Below, one piece after another: positions 35,801 to 45,071 of a stretch of DNA of 64,000 nt. A model generated the notes under the pieces. The model was not told the DNA's origin. It ran no database searches and worked only from the letters and a program-made list of their open reading frames with translations. The position numbers were made by a program, and so were the translations under genes. Every line of letters begins with the position of its first letter. Position 1 is the first letter of the stretch. Origin of the DNA: Dictyobacter aurantiacus (GTDB lineage: Bacteria; Chloroflexota; Ktedonobacteria; Ktedonobacterales; Ktedonobacteraceae); NCBI RefSeq assembly GCF_003967515.1, contig NZ_BIFQ01000001.1:4712001-4776000 (forward strand), in the 5' to 3' direction.

Positions 35801-36951
35801 CGCTTTTGCATACGCCAGCCCTCTCTGATCATCAAGAGCTGAGCTTTGAACAATTGAGTGAGGCTTATCAGCGTCTTTTGGAGGAGAATGCCGCTCTTGA
35901 GCTGCGGCTCGTGAAGAGCGAGGAGCGGCGCCGGGCCTTTATGCATATTTTGAGCGATCTAAATATGGTGAATCGTAAGCTGAACGATCAGCGGAAGGCG
36001 ATGATCCATATTCTGGCCGATTATGAGCATGATCGCAGTCGCCTGGCGAAACAGACGGAGCGCTTGCATAATTCGCGTCGGGCCTTGATGCATATTCTGC
36101 AGGATGCCCATCAGTCAAATCTGCGCCTGGAGAATAGCCGCAAGGCGATGATTCATATTATGAGCGATCTTAAGGAGACATCAGAAGAGGTGCAGCGGCG
36201 TGAGCTAGAGCTGCGTGAGAAGCAGGAGCAGCTGGTCCAGGCGGGCAAACTGGCGACGCTGGGCGAGCTGACGACGGGGGTGGCGCACGAGCTGAACAAT
36301 CCTTTGAATAATATTGGGCTGTTCGTGGGAAATGCTATTGATCTGATCGAGCTGGGTATGGCGGATACCGATCCTGAGCGTATCTTGCAGGAACTGCATA
36401 GTACCATGCAGCAGGTGCGTAAGGCGACGGAGATTATCTCTCACCTGCGTACTTTTGGGCGCGCCGCTTCTGTGAGTCGTGAGCCGGTGATGATTACCGA
36501 GGTGATTGAGAATTCGATCTCTCTGATGCAGGAGCAGTTGCGCCTGCGCCAGATTGAGATCAATATTCAGTTTCCTCCCAGTGAGGTGGTGGTGATCGGC
36601 AATGCGATCCAGTTGGAGCAGGTGTTTATTAATCTGTTGACCAATGCGCGCGATGCTCTCTCCGATGTGCCGCGTAAGATGATTACTATTACCTGTACGC
36701 TGAACGAGCAGTGGGTCGATATTACAATCAGCGATACCGGTCCCGGCATTGCCGAAGGTCTGGAGCAGCGCATCTTTGATCCGTTCTTTACGACGAAGGA
36801 TGTCGGTGCCGGCACTGGACTGGGGCTATCCATTACATATGGCATTATTAAAGAGCATCAGGGGACAATCCTGGTTGAGAACCATCCAGGAGCGGGGGCT
36901 ACCTTTCTGATTCAATTGCCACTACATATAAATGAGATGTCAGGTGAGTGA
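35791..36951 (+). CDS. Histidine kinase with HIL-repeat coiled-coil input
   Basis: A 386-residue soluble sensor kinase. The N-terminal 145 residues are a long coiled coil bearing four copies of R(R/K)A(F/M/L)xHI(L/M) starting at 47, 68, 96 and 117, spaced 21, 28 and 21 residues, all multiples of seven. The H-box LATLGELTTGVAHELNNPLNN carries phospho-acceptor H166. The ATPase domain has N-box NLLTNARDAL, DTGPGIAEG and GAGTGLGLSITYGI. The NtrB/ZraS-like H-box suggests phosphotransfer to a response regulator. It overlaps the PAS gene and is followed 9 bp later by a receiver-kinase gene. Confidence 0.92.
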   Translation: MDVALLHTPALSDHQELSFEQLSEAYQRLLEENAALELRLVKSEERRRAFMHILSDLNMVNRKLNDQRKAMIHILADYEHDRSRLAKQTERLHNSRRALMHILQDAHQSNLRLENSRKAMIHIMSDLKETSEEVQRRELELREKQEQLVQAGKLATLGELTTGVAHELNNPLNNIGLFVGNAIDLIELGMADTDPERILQELHSTMQQVRKATEIISHLRTFGRAASVSREPVMITEVIENSISLMQEQLRLRQIEINIQFPPSEVVVIGNAIQLEQVFINLLTNARDALSDVPRKMITITCTLNEQWVDITISDTGPGIAEGLEQRIFDPFFTTKDVGAGTGLGLSITYGIIKEHQGTILVENHPGAGATFLIQLPLHINEMSGE

Positions 36952-36960
36952 TTTGTTGTT

Positions 36961-38175
36961 ATGACTGAAGCCTATATTCTTCTTGTCGATGATGATATAG
37001 CTTTGCTGCAGGCGCTACCCCAGGCGCTGTACCTGCGCATGCCCGGGTCAAAGGTCGATACGGCTGATACAGCGGTCAAGGCGCTGGAGCTTTTGAAGGC
37101 CAACGACTACGATGCGATTGTCAGCGATATCAAGATGCCTGGCATGGATGGTCTGGTGCTTCTTGCAAGAATACAGGGAATCCGGCCTGAGACGCCGACT
37201 CTTTTGATTACTGGTCACGGAGATCATAATCTGGCTATCCAGGCGTTGCGTGGTGGTGCGTACGATTTTATCCAGAAACCGATTGATCGCGAGTATTTTG
37301 TGGCCGCGCTGCGCCGGGCTACGCAGTCGCGATACCTCCGTCGACAGGTCTACGCGCAGCAGCAGGCTTTAGAGCAGCACGCGAAATCGCTCGAAATGAC
37401 CGTCCTGGAGCGCACGCGTGAGCTGATCGAGGCCAACGCGGTGAAAGATGAGTTCATTAGTATCGCGTCCCATGAGCTGAAGACGCCCCTCGCAAGCCTG
37501 AAGGGGATGGCGCAGCTGCTGCATCGCCGCCTGATCCGCGCCAGTTCGCCCGAGGTTGCCAGCCTGGTGAGTATGGAGAACTCAATTCGACGCATCGAGG
37601 TGCTGGTCAATGATCTCTTGAATATTTCTTCCCTGGAGACCGGGCTGTTTGATCTGCATTGTCAGCGCTGCTGCGTCGTTGAGCTTACACAGCGCCTGGT
37701 TGATGAGTATGTTTCGGGCGTGAATCCGCATCCGGTGATCAGTACCCATTTTCCTGACAAGGATTTTGAGGCGGAAATAGATGTGGAGCGATTGGGGCAG
37801 GTGGTTATTAATCTGCTCTCCAATGCGCGTAAGTATTCCGTGACCGGCTCGCCGATCGATGTGATTGTGACACGGCAGGAACAGACCTATACCATCAGCG
37901 TCAGCGATACCGGCTCGGGTATCCCACAGGAGATGCTTCCCTTTATCTTTGAGCGTTTTTATCGCGTGCCTGGTGTCGAGGTGCAGACCGGTTCAAGCGT
38001 GGGCTTCGGACTGGGATTGTACGTTTCGCGTCAGATCGTTGAGCGGCACGGTGGGCGTATCGAAGTAGAAAGCACTCCGGGTAAAGGGAGTGTGTTTTCT
38101 CTGGTGTTGCCTTTGCCGGCGGCTCCGACTTCGTCCGATGCGAGCGTTGAAGATGCCTCGGTGCGTCCCTCCTGA
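36961..38175 (+). CDS. Receiver - histidine kinase hybrid
   Basis: A 404-residue cytoplasmic protein. Residues 1-125 form a receiver domain (acidic triad D10-D12, phospho-acceptor D56 in SDIKMPGMDG, K106 in IQKPID). A coiled coil follows, then an H-box FISIASHELKTPLASL with H171, and an ATPase domain (NLLSNARKYS, DTGSGIP, GFGLGLYVSRQIVERHGG). The receiver is at the N-terminus, so the upstream kinase can phosphorylate D56 and switch the second kinase, forming a relay. No DNA-binding output is encoded nearby. It ends at a palindrome shared with the ABC-F gene. Confidence 0.92.
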   Translation: MTEAYILLVDDDIALLQALPQALYLRMPGSKVDTADTAVKALELLKANDYDAIVSDIKMPGMDGLVLLARIQGIRPETPTLLITGHGDHNLAIQALRGGAYDFIQKPIDREYFVAALRRATQSRYLRRQVYAQQQALEQHAKSLEMTVLERTRELIEANAVKDEFISIASHELKTPLASLKGMAQLLHRRLIRASSPEVASLVSMENSIRRIEVLVNDLLNISSLETGLFDLHCQRCCVVELTQRLVDEYVSGVNPHPVISTHFPDKDFEAEIDVERLGQVVINLLSNARKYSVTGSPIDVIVTRQEQTYTISVSDTGSGIPQEMLPFIFERFYRVPGVEVQTGSSVGFGLGLYVSRQIVERHGGRIEVESTPGKGSVFSLVLPLPAAPTSSDASVEDASVRPS

Positions 38176-38206
38176 TTTTTTTACTTCTCACTTCGAGAAA
38201 GTTTGT

Positions 38207-38284
38207 AAAGCGATTTTTAAAATATATTGATGCATTATGCGTGTCTGTACGCATAATGCATCAATATATTTTAAAAATCGCTTT
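38207..38284. repeat. 36-bp perfect palindrome between convergent genes
   Basis: Arms 38207-38242 and 38249-38284 are perfect reverse complements with a 6-nt loop GTCTGT. The right arm contains the last codons and stop of the ABC-F gene (CDS end at 38271), so the left arm is an inverted copy of a gene end. It is AT-rich, unlike the GC-ended copies, and has no GC-rich companion hairpin. Confidence 0.85.
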
Positions 38285-39920
38285 GTTCAATGTGTCCATC
38301 GCGCAACAGCCATCGTTCCCCCTGGAAGCGTTGGATGAACCAGCGGTCATGGGAGATGACGATGATGGGACCCTGGAAGCGCAGCAGGGCGGCCTCGAAG
38401 GCTTCGAGCACGTCGAGGCTGATATAGTTGGTGGGCTCATCTAGCAGCAGCACGTTGGGCTGCGCCGCCAGCAGACAGGCTAGCTCCAGCTTGCGTTTCT
38501 GTCCCACGCTGAGTTGCCCGACCTGTTTGTGTATGTCCTCCAGGCGAAAGAAGCCGTACCCCAGCAGGCGCCCGATAAACTCCCCTTCGAATCCGACCTG
38601 TCCGTACCGGTAGGTTTCGATGATCGTCTTTTCGGGATCCAGTGTGTCAGGTTCCTGGGCCAGGTAGCCGATGCGCGCGCCCTCTACGATGTGCCGGGTA
38701 CCACTGTCCGGTTGTTCATCACCGTTGATGAGTTTGAGTAGCGTCGTCTTTCCGGTTCCATTGGGACCTGTGAGCATGATGCGCGTCTGCGGCGTGATGG
38801 TCAGGTCGAGCCGATCAAAGAGTTTGCGTTCGCCAAAGCTTTTGCTGATCTGCTCCAGGTGTACGATGACCTGGGATTGGATTGGCTCGCTCTGGAATTG
38901 AGAGTTTACCTGTAGCGGTTGGGGCGGCTTTGGAATGGGATCGTCTTCAATGCGCTCAAGCTGCATCTGGGCGGCCCGTACGTTACGGGCGACGGCGCTC
39001 TGTACGTTCTGGCTAAAGAAGTACTTCGCGTATTTGTCTTTGTCGGGCACCGAACGGTTGCTGTGTCCCACCTGGCGACCATTGACGCGGATGCGCTTCT
39101 GTAGCTCTTTGATCTCTTCCTGCTGCCGTTCATATGCCTCCTCCCAGCGCTTGCGCTCGGCCTGCTTGGCCTCGATATAGGCATCATAGTTGCCGGTATA
39201 CGTGCGCAGTTGATGGCTATGCTCATCAATTTCAAAGATCATGCTCACGGTCTTGTTCAGGAACTGGCGGTCGTGCGAGACCATGACGACGGCCCCTTGA
39301 TAGGTGGAGAGATAACCCTCCAGCCATTCTATGCTGGCGAAGTCCAGGTGGTTGGTGGGCTCGTCCAGCAGCAGGATCTCGGGCGAGCTTAGCAGCAGGG
39401 TGGCCAGTCCGACACGTGCTTTTTCTCCACCGGAGAGCGTTTCGACGGCTCGGCTACGTTCGAGGTAGGTCAGGTGTAATCCTTCTATAACTGAATCTAT
39501 CTTATAGTCGAGTTCGTAGCCGCCGCGATCCTGGAAGCGTGTCGATAGCTCGGCGTATTCTTCCATCAGGGAAGGGATCTGATCCTTGTTGGCGCTGGCC
39601 ATCGCGGCCTCTACGGTGTGCATCTGCTCCTCCAGGAGCTTGAGATTGCCGACCGAGGCCAGGATCAGATCCTGGATGCTCTGCCCATAGAAATCTGGCG
39701 TGGTCTGGGGTAGGTAGCCGAACTCGATGCCTGGCGCATACGTGATCGTTCCACTGTCGGGTTCCTCCTGCCCGACGAGCAGGCGCAACAGGGTCGATTT
39801 GCCGACGCCATTGGGACCGACGATGCCGATGCGCTCGGCCGCGTTCACAACAAATGATAGCGAGTCTAAAACGGTCTGCACACCGTAGGATTTGCTGAGT
39901 TCTTTGCAGCTTAATAACAT
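38271..39920 (-). CDS. ABC-F type ATP-binding protein (ribosome-associated)
   Basis: A 549-residue soluble protein with two ABC domains and no membrane spans. The first has Walker A GPNGVGKST (35-43), signature LSGGEKARVGLATLLL and LDEPTNHLD. The second has GPNGTGKTT, an altered signature LSVGQKRKLELA, and LDEPTNYISLD. The interdomain linker (KQAERKRWEEAYERQQEEI..., about 80 residues) is the P-site tRNA-interaction motif. The NYIS variant and linker length resemble antibiotic-resistance ABC-F proteins (Msr/Lsa/Vga type), but a housekeeping role is possible. ATG at 39920 follows GAGGTG; a GTG 18 bases earlier is an alternative. Confidence 0.9.
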   Translation of the reverse strand: MLLSCKELSKSYGVQTVLDSLSFVVNAAERIGIVGPNGVGKSTLLRLLVGQEEPDSGTITYAPGIEFGYLPQTTPDFYGQSIQDLILASVGNLKLLEEQMHTVEAAMASANKDQIPSLMEEYAELSTRFQDRGGYELDYKIDSVIEGLHLTYLERSRAVETLSGGEKARVGLATLLLSSPEILLLDEPTNHLDFASIEWLEGYLSTYQGAVVMVSHDRQFLNKTVSMIFEIDEHSHQLRTYTGNYDAYIEAKQAERKRWEEAYERQQEEIKELQKRIRVNGRQVGHSNRSVPDKDKYAKYFFSQNVQSAVARNVRAAQMQLERIEDDPIPKPPQPLQVNSQFQSEPIQSQVIVHLEQISKSFGERKLFDRLDLTITPQTRIMLTGPNGTGKTTLLKLINGDEQPDSGTRHIVEGARIGYLAQEPDTLDPEKTIIETYRYGQVGFEGEFIGRLLGYGFFRLEDIHKQVGQLSVGQKRKLELACLLAAQPNVLLLDEPTNYISLDVLEAFEAALLRFQGPIIVISHDRWFIQRFQGERWLLRDGHIEQSDF

Positions 39921-40458
39921 AAAGGGTGAGCACCTCACTTCTGCCGCTGGATAGCAAGAGGAAAACGTACATGGGCCTCTCGTGCTGAAGAAGAAAGCAG
40001 TTGCTCATGTGTCTCGCGACACGTCATTCATGGCATAGTGCAGGTTGGCGGCAGGCAAGAGCTACAACGTGTGCAACCGGATGAAAGAGGGCGATGGATA
40101 CATGAGCATTTGGGGCTGATAGCAATGAAACGCGGGAGCGACAAAAAATTCGAAATTGAATTAAAAATGAGGCTCACCGAAATGCTACCAGAGGTATAGG
40201 ATGCTCATGTTACACGTGGGAATCTCCTTGGGGAATTTAATACACATCAATTATACACGATATTCCCCCCCAAATCAACCCCACCCCCAAAATTCGTAAA
40301 ACCCATAGGTTCGGACCTCGCGTCCGATTACCACCCCACCGGTGAGGTCAATCATCGGGTACGTAATCCATGTACCCGATTGGATTGCCTCGGCGAGGAA
40401 AATAATTGGACGCGAGGTCCGAACCTATGGGTTGTGGGGCGAGGCCCGATCATGCGGG
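39921..40458. other. Spacer with a large cruciform-capable repeat
   Basis: No gene is evident. The right half is the nested inverted repeat at 40300-40433, just beyond the stop of the VWA gene at 40459. The left half should hold the ABC-F promoter, which I cannot define. ABC-F genes often carry attenuator leaders; none is clear here. Confidence 0.4.
40300..40433. repeat. Nested inverted repeat, 26-bp arms
   Basis: AACCCATAGGTTCGG...CGTCC (40300-40325) pairs perfectly with 40408-40433. The 82-bp interior folds again through ATCGGGTAC / GTACCCGAT with an 8-nt loop and a partly paired GGTGAGGTCAATC / GATTGCCTCGGC. It could be a MITE or a large transcript-end structure for the operon ending at 40459. 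Confidence 0.75.
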
Positions 40459-41643
40459 TTATGGGGTGGGGCGGGTGGCGACGATGTCGTTTTGGGCGGC
40501 CCACTGGTTGAGATCTTGCCGCTGGATGGCGGCCGCCATCAGGTCGGGAAACAGTTCGGGCGTACAGGCGAAGGCCGGAATTCCCATCTGGGCCAGGGCG
40601 GCGGCGTTGCTTTTGTCATAGATGGGTGCTCCCTGGTCGCTCAGGGCGAGCAGGCAAACGACCTGGACTCCTGAGATGACCAGTTCGGCGGCCCGGCGTA
40701 GCATGCGCTGTCTATCCCCTCCTTCGTAGAGGTCGGTGATCAGGACCAGGATGGTCTGGGTGGGCCGGGTGATGACCTGCTGGCAGTAGGCCAGGGCGCG
40801 GTTGATGTCGGTGCCGCCCCCCAGTTGCGTGCCAAACAGCAGATCGACGGGGTCCTGCAGATCGTCCGTCAGGTCGACGACCGAGGTGTCGAAGACGACC
40901 ATGCGGGTGCTGACGGCCTTGAGGGTGGCCAGCACGGCGCCGAAGATGCTGGAGTAGACGACCGAGGCGGCCATGGAGCCGCTCTGATCCACGCACAGTA
41001 CGATGTCGCGCAGCGAGGAGCGCCTGTGCCCATGTCCCACCAGGCGCTCGGCGATGACCGTTTGCTTTTCGGGCAGATAGTTCTTGAGGTTGAGACGGAT
41101 GGTGCGGTCCCAATCGATCTCGTTTTGGCGCGGCCGGTAGCTGCGGGTGGCGCGATTCAGGCTGCCGCGTACGGCCTGCAGCAAGGGATTGGCCAGTTTA
41201 CGCTCCAGTTCGTTGACGACCTTGCGCACCACCATGCGCGCCGTGTCTCTGGTCTTCTCGGGAATGACGCGGTTCAGCGAGAGCAGGGTGGCGACCAGGT
41301 GGACGTCGGCGTCGACCTGCTCCAGCATTTCTGGTTCGAGCAGCATCTGCTTGAGGTTGAGCCGCTCCAGGGCGTCCTGCTGCATGATGCGTACGGTCGA
41401 GGTTGGAAAGTAGCTGCGGATATCTCCCAACCAGCGGGCGACGCGCGGGGTCGATGCTCCCAATCCTCCAGAGCGCTCATCGGATTCGTCCGTGCCATAC
41501 AGCGCCTCCAGCGCCTGGTCCATGGTGAGATCGCCGCCTTCCAGCAGACCGTCGATGCCCTGTCCCTGGTTCCCCTGATCGGCGTCCTGCTTGCCCAGCA
41601 CGAGTCGCCAGCGGCGCAGTCGTTCTTTTTCGTCAATTGCCAT
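40459..41643 (-). CDS. VWA-domain protein of a MoxR-VWA system
   Basis: A 394-residue cytoplasmic protein. The N-terminal 200 residues are helical and charged, and the C-terminal von Willebrand A domain has an intact metal site: DQSGSM (D219, S221, S223), GGGTDINRAL and LITDLYEGG. In MoxR-VWA systems the VWA protein binds the AAA+ ATPase's targets. Its ATG lies inside the 3' end of the DUF5682-like gene (11-bp overlap), so it is the last gene of a coupled operon. A nested inverted repeat follows the stop codon. Confidence 0.88.
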   Translation of the reverse strand: MAIDEKERLRRWRLVLGKQDADQGNQGQGIDGLLEGGDLTMDQALEALYGTDESDERSGGLGASTPRVARWLGDIRSYFPTSTVRIMQQDALERLNLKQMLLEPEMLEQVDADVHLVATLLSLNRVIPEKTRDTARMVVRKVVNELERKLANPLLQAVRGSLNRATRSYRPRQNEIDWDRTIRLNLKNYLPEKQTVIAERLVGHGHRRSSLRDIVLCVDQSGSMAASVVYSSIFGAVLATLKAVSTRMVVFDTSVVDLTDDLQDPVDLLFGTQLGGGTDINRALAYCQQVITRPTQTILVLITDLYEGGDRQRMLRRAAELVISGVQVVCLLALSDQGAPIYDKSNAAALAQMGIPAFACTPELFPDLMAAAIQRQDLNQWAAQNDIVATRPTP

Positions 41644-43945
41644 ATGCTACCCCCAGTAGTTGTGCCAGTATCGGTAAGACATGGGCCGCGTGTTCATGAT
41701 CGATCGCCGTCTCTCCATTCTGCCTGCCATGCGCGGTCGTTGCTTGCGGTGATCGATGCAACTGCTGAACCTTCTCCCCCATCTGCCGGCGTTCGGGCCC
41801 CTGGAAGCTGGCGAAGGCGCGCCGCAGGATGGGAAGGAGCTGGATAAAGGTGTCGGTGTTGAGCGCGCTCAGCCATTGATCGAGCGCGTGCCAGAGCTGA
41901 TCCTGGTGCAGCAGCAGCAGTCCGCTGCCGCGCACGACCCCTTCGATCCAGGCGGCAGCCTGCGTCACTGAGACGGCCGGGGAGAGCGCCAGCTGAATGA
42001 GGTCTCGCATCTCTTTTTCGTCCAGCGCCTGCTGATCCAGCAGCAGACGGCAGCTGCGGCCGCGTATCAGTCCGTGGATGTTGTCGTGTCCAGCCAGGCT
42101 TCGCAGGCATTGCAGCCATTCCTGACGCTGGTCGGGACGATCCAGAAGCTGGACGCTGTCTTGCACGTGGTCGATGCTGCTGAGCATCTCCCGAGCGGCG
42201 TCATCATCCAGCGCGAAGCAGGCGCCGGGCAGACCGATCAGGCTGCGCTCAAACAGGCCATCGATGATCGGCAGGATGCGTTCGGCCCGGGTCTGGCGCA
42301 CGTCGCTGTAGCGGGCGACGCGTGCCAGCGGCGGCAGTGCATCCATCAGGTGGCGTACGTCGGTCGAGATGGCCGCCCACTCCTGCAGAATGGAGAGCAG
42401 CTGGTCGATGGCGTCGGGCAGCTCAGCCAGGATGACGCGCTGCAGCAGCTCGGTTAGCTCTGGCAGCTCCTTTGACGTTCTGGCCACATCGATGACGTGG
42501 CTGGTGGCGGCGCTTGCGATGGTGTTGCCCCACACGTTGGCCTCGATGATGGCGACGGCGAAGCTAACCTTCCATTGCAACTGCCAGTGCTCGTGGAAGG
42601 TGCCGGATTTGCCCCTGACCGCGACCTGCTTCCCCCAGGGAATCGAGAGCAGCTGCAGCCGATGGAGCAGCTGGCTGCGCGCGCGGTCGTTCTCTTTGCG
42701 CAGGTCGAGCTCCAGCTTTGTTTTTTCGATGGATGGCTTGAGCCGCAGGCGCTGCTGCCAGTGCTCCAGGTCTCGTTGCAAGGGGACGGTGGGCGCCTCT
42801 CTGGGAACGTCCCCCATCTTGTCACCGATCTCCAGTTGTTCGCGGATCAGCTGCATGGGAGCCATGTCGCCGTGACAGAGCACGGTCAGGATGGCTTCGT
42901 TGTGCTCGGCCAGTCCTGGCTGGGTGAGATCGCGCATGGCGGCCAGCGTATCGGTCAGGCGTACGGCCTCGATGACGCTGGCCGAGGAGGCATCCAGTCC
43001 CTGTTCGCGCAGCAGGTGGGCCGCCCTGGTGATCCAGCGCGTGGTCAGCTGGTTGCGAGATGACCACAGGTGAGCGTACCAGCCGGGCGCATCCATGCCG
43101 GCTCCATAGCCGCTGCGCGACGAGAGCCGCGAGTAGGTCCAGGGGATCCAGGTGGCCGTGGTCTTGACCTGCGGCAGTCCCTTGAGCGTCTCTTCGTCTT
43201 CTTTAGCGGGACCCGGATCGGTCAGGACGGGAGCATGCCAGGCGCCGCAGACGATGGCGATGCGCTGGAACTGTTCTTTCTGGGCGGCCCGGATGGTCTG
43301 GCGCATGTATGCCTCGCGCTGCGCTTCCTCTTCTTTGGGAGGCTTCGCGTCCGCGCGTAGCGCCGTCATGGCCTCCAGGATGCCTTCGAACAGATCGACG
43401 ACGTTGTGGCGCTGCTCGATCTGGCGCTCCCACCACAGCTCGTGATCGGTGTAGCCGGCGGCCTGCGCCAGCAGGGTCAAAGGATCTTCCTCCAGGAGCG
43501 TCTGCTCATCCTTCTCCGGCGCTACCACGGTGGCGAGGCCACCCTGCTTGAGCGCCTTTTTGAGCCGACCACGCGTGGTGGGTGCGGCCGGCTCAATCTC
43601 TTCGCCTTGCTCTCCCTCTTTAACGCGGGCGAGCTGGATAGACTGGGGCAGATCCATGAAGCGAGCCGGAATGTGGGCCTTCTGAGCATACTTGAGCGCC
43701 TGCCATTCGGGTGAGAACTGGGTAAAGGGATAGTAGACGGCCTTTTTGGGCTGTTCTGGTGCGTAGATGAGCAGGGCGACCGGCGGCTTCATCTTTGGTT
43801 GTTCCATGAGCGGCAGCACCGCCTGCGCGTCGGGTGGCCCCTCGATCAGCAGGATGTCTGGCTTGAGCTTCTCCAGGGCGGCGCGCAAGCTGCGCGCGCA
43901 CCCCGGACCATGATGGCGTATGCCAAAGACATGTATGTCACCCAT
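41633..43945 (-). CDS. DUF5682-like protein of the MoxR-VWA operon
   Basis: A 770-residue protein without signal peptide. The N-terminal domain has GIRHHGPG (H11, H12), IEGPPD (35-39) and a later CGAWHAPVL (H237). This GxxH / EG / H arrangement recalls the TraB/TIKI and EreA/ChaN hydrolase superfamily, so a metal-dependent hydrolase activity is a reasonable inference. The remaining 500 residues are helical, with HEAT-like leucine-rich stretches. It begins directly after the MoxR stop codon (TAA then ATG) and overlaps the VWA gene. I assign DUF5682 from recall of the motif and neighbourhood, not a search. Confidence 0.75.
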   Translation of the reverse strand: MGDIHVFGIRHHGPGCARSLRAALEKLKPDILLIEGPPDAQAVLPLMEQPKMKPPVALLIYAPEQPKKAVYYPFTQFSPEWQALKYAQKAHIPARFMDLPQSIQLARVKEGEQGEEIEPAAPTTRGRLKKALKQGGLATVVAPEKDEQTLLEEDPLTLLAQAAGYTDHELWWERQIEQRHNVVDLFEGILEAMTALRADAKPPKEEEAQREAYMRQTIRAAQKEQFQRIAIVCGAWHAPVLTDPGPAKEDEETLKGLPQVKTTATWIPWTYSRLSSRSGYGAGMDAPGWYAHLWSSRNQLTTRWITRAAHLLREQGLDASSASVIEAVRLTDTLAAMRDLTQPGLAEHNEAILTVLCHGDMAPMQLIREQLEIGDKMGDVPREAPTVPLQRDLEHWQQRLRLKPSIEKTKLELDLRKENDRARSQLLHRLQLLSIPWGKQVAVRGKSGTFHEHWQLQWKVSFAVAIIEANVWGNTIASAATSHVIDVARTSKELPELTELLQRVILAELPDAIDQLLSILQEWAAISTDVRHLMDALPPLARVARYSDVRQTRAERILPIIDGLFERSLIGLPGACFALDDDAAREMLSSIDHVQDSVQLLDRPDQRQEWLQCLRSLAGHDNIHGLIRGRSCRLLLDQQALDEKEMRDLIQLALSPAVSVTQAAAWIEGVVRGSGLLLLHQDQLWHALDQWLSALNTDTFIQLLPILRRAFASFQGPERRQMGEKVQQLHRSPQATTAHGRQNGETAIDHEHAAHVLPILAQLLGVAYGN

Positions 43946-45070
43946 TTATAGTACCTCATTACACGCTCGATACAGATCTTTCCAGCCTTCGCGCTCTTTG
44001 ATGACGGTCTGTAGGTATTCCAGCCAGACCACTCGGTCCTGCACGGGATCTTTGACGATGGCGCCCGTCAGGCCAGCGGCCAGGTCGCCCGCGTGCAGCT
44101 CGCCATCCCCATAGTAGCCGGCCATCGCCAGCCCGTTGTTGATGACCGAGATCGCTTCGGCGGTCGAGAGGGTGCCGCTGGGTGATTTGATTTTGGTTTT
44201 GCCATCGATGGTGACGCCTGAGCGTAGCTCGCGGAAGACGGTCACTACGCGGCGAATCTCTTCCAGCGCGGGCTTCTCGGCCGGCAGTTCCAGCGCCCTG
44301 CCCAGGCTGGCCACGCGGCGATCGACGATCTCGATCTCCTCATCGATCGTGTTCGGCAGCGGCAGGATCACGGTATTGAAGCGGCGCATCAGCGCGCTGG
44401 AGAGCTCGTTGACGCCCTTATCGCGGTTGTTGGCGGTAGCGATGACGTTGAAGCCCTTTCTGGCCTGCACCTCGGTGTTCAGTTCGGGGATCGGCAGCGT
44501 TTTTTCGGACAGGATAGTGATCAGGGTATCCTGGACCTCGCTGGCGATGCGTGTCAATTCTTCGATGCGAGCGATCTTACCATCCTTCATGGCCTGCATC
44601 ATGGGACTGACGACCAGCGCGGCCTCCGATGGTCCCTCGACCAGCAGACGGGCGTAGTTCCAGCCGTAGCGGATGGCGTTCTCGTCGGTGCCGGCCGTGC
44701 CCTGGATCAGCAGGGTGGAGTCGCCAGAGATGGCGGCGGCCAGGTGCTCGCTCACCCACGATTTGGCGGTGCCGGGCAGACCGTAGAGGAGCAGGGCGCG
44801 GTCGGTGGCCAGCGTGGCGATGGCGATCTCCATCAGGCGCGGATTGCCGACGTACTTCGGCGAGATGACGAATCCGTTGTCGAGTTTTCCCCCCATCAGG
44901 TAGAGGCGTACCGCCCAGGGCGAGAGCTGCCAGTTGGGGGGACGCTGGCGACTATCGACCTTGCTCAGCTCGGCCAGCTCCTCGGCAAACTGCTGTTCGG
45001 CGTGCTGCCGCAGGACGGCTTCGACCGTTGTCTCAATGGCTGTGGTAGTGCTGCTCTGGCTTGTCGTCAT
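43946..45070 (-). CDS. MoxR-type AAA+ ATPase
   Basis: A 374-residue AAA+ ATPase. Walker A is LLLYGLPGTAKS (GLPGTAKS, 97-104). An acidic segment KIARIEELTRI occupies the Walker B position. Sensor 1 is FNVIATANNRD, followed by an arginine-containing ELSSALMRRFNTV and a sensor 2-like helix near SGTLSTAEAI. MoxR proteins remodel or load metal into partners, usually together with VWA proteins such as the one two genes downstream. GAGGAG lies upstream inside the preceding gene's end. It is the centre of the five-gene operon. Confidence 0.92.
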   Translation of the reverse strand: MTTSQSSTTTAIETTVEAVLRQHAEQQFAEELAELSKVDSRQRPPNWQLSPWAVRLYLMGGKLDNGFVISPKYVGNPRLMEIAIATLATDRALLLYGLPGTAKSWVSEHLAAAISGDSTLLIQGTAGTDENAIRYGWNYARLLVEGPSEAALVVSPMMQAMKDGKIARIEELTRIASEVQDTLITILSEKTLPIPELNTEVQARKGFNVIATANNRDKGVNELSSALMRRFNTVILPLPNTIDEEIEIVDRRVASLGRALELPAEKPALEEIRRVVTVFRELRSGVTIDGKTKIKSPSGTLSTAEAISVINNGLAMAGYYGDGELHAGDLAAGLTGAIVKDPVQDRVVWLEYLQTVIKEREGWKDLYRACNEVL

Positions 45071-45071
45071 C

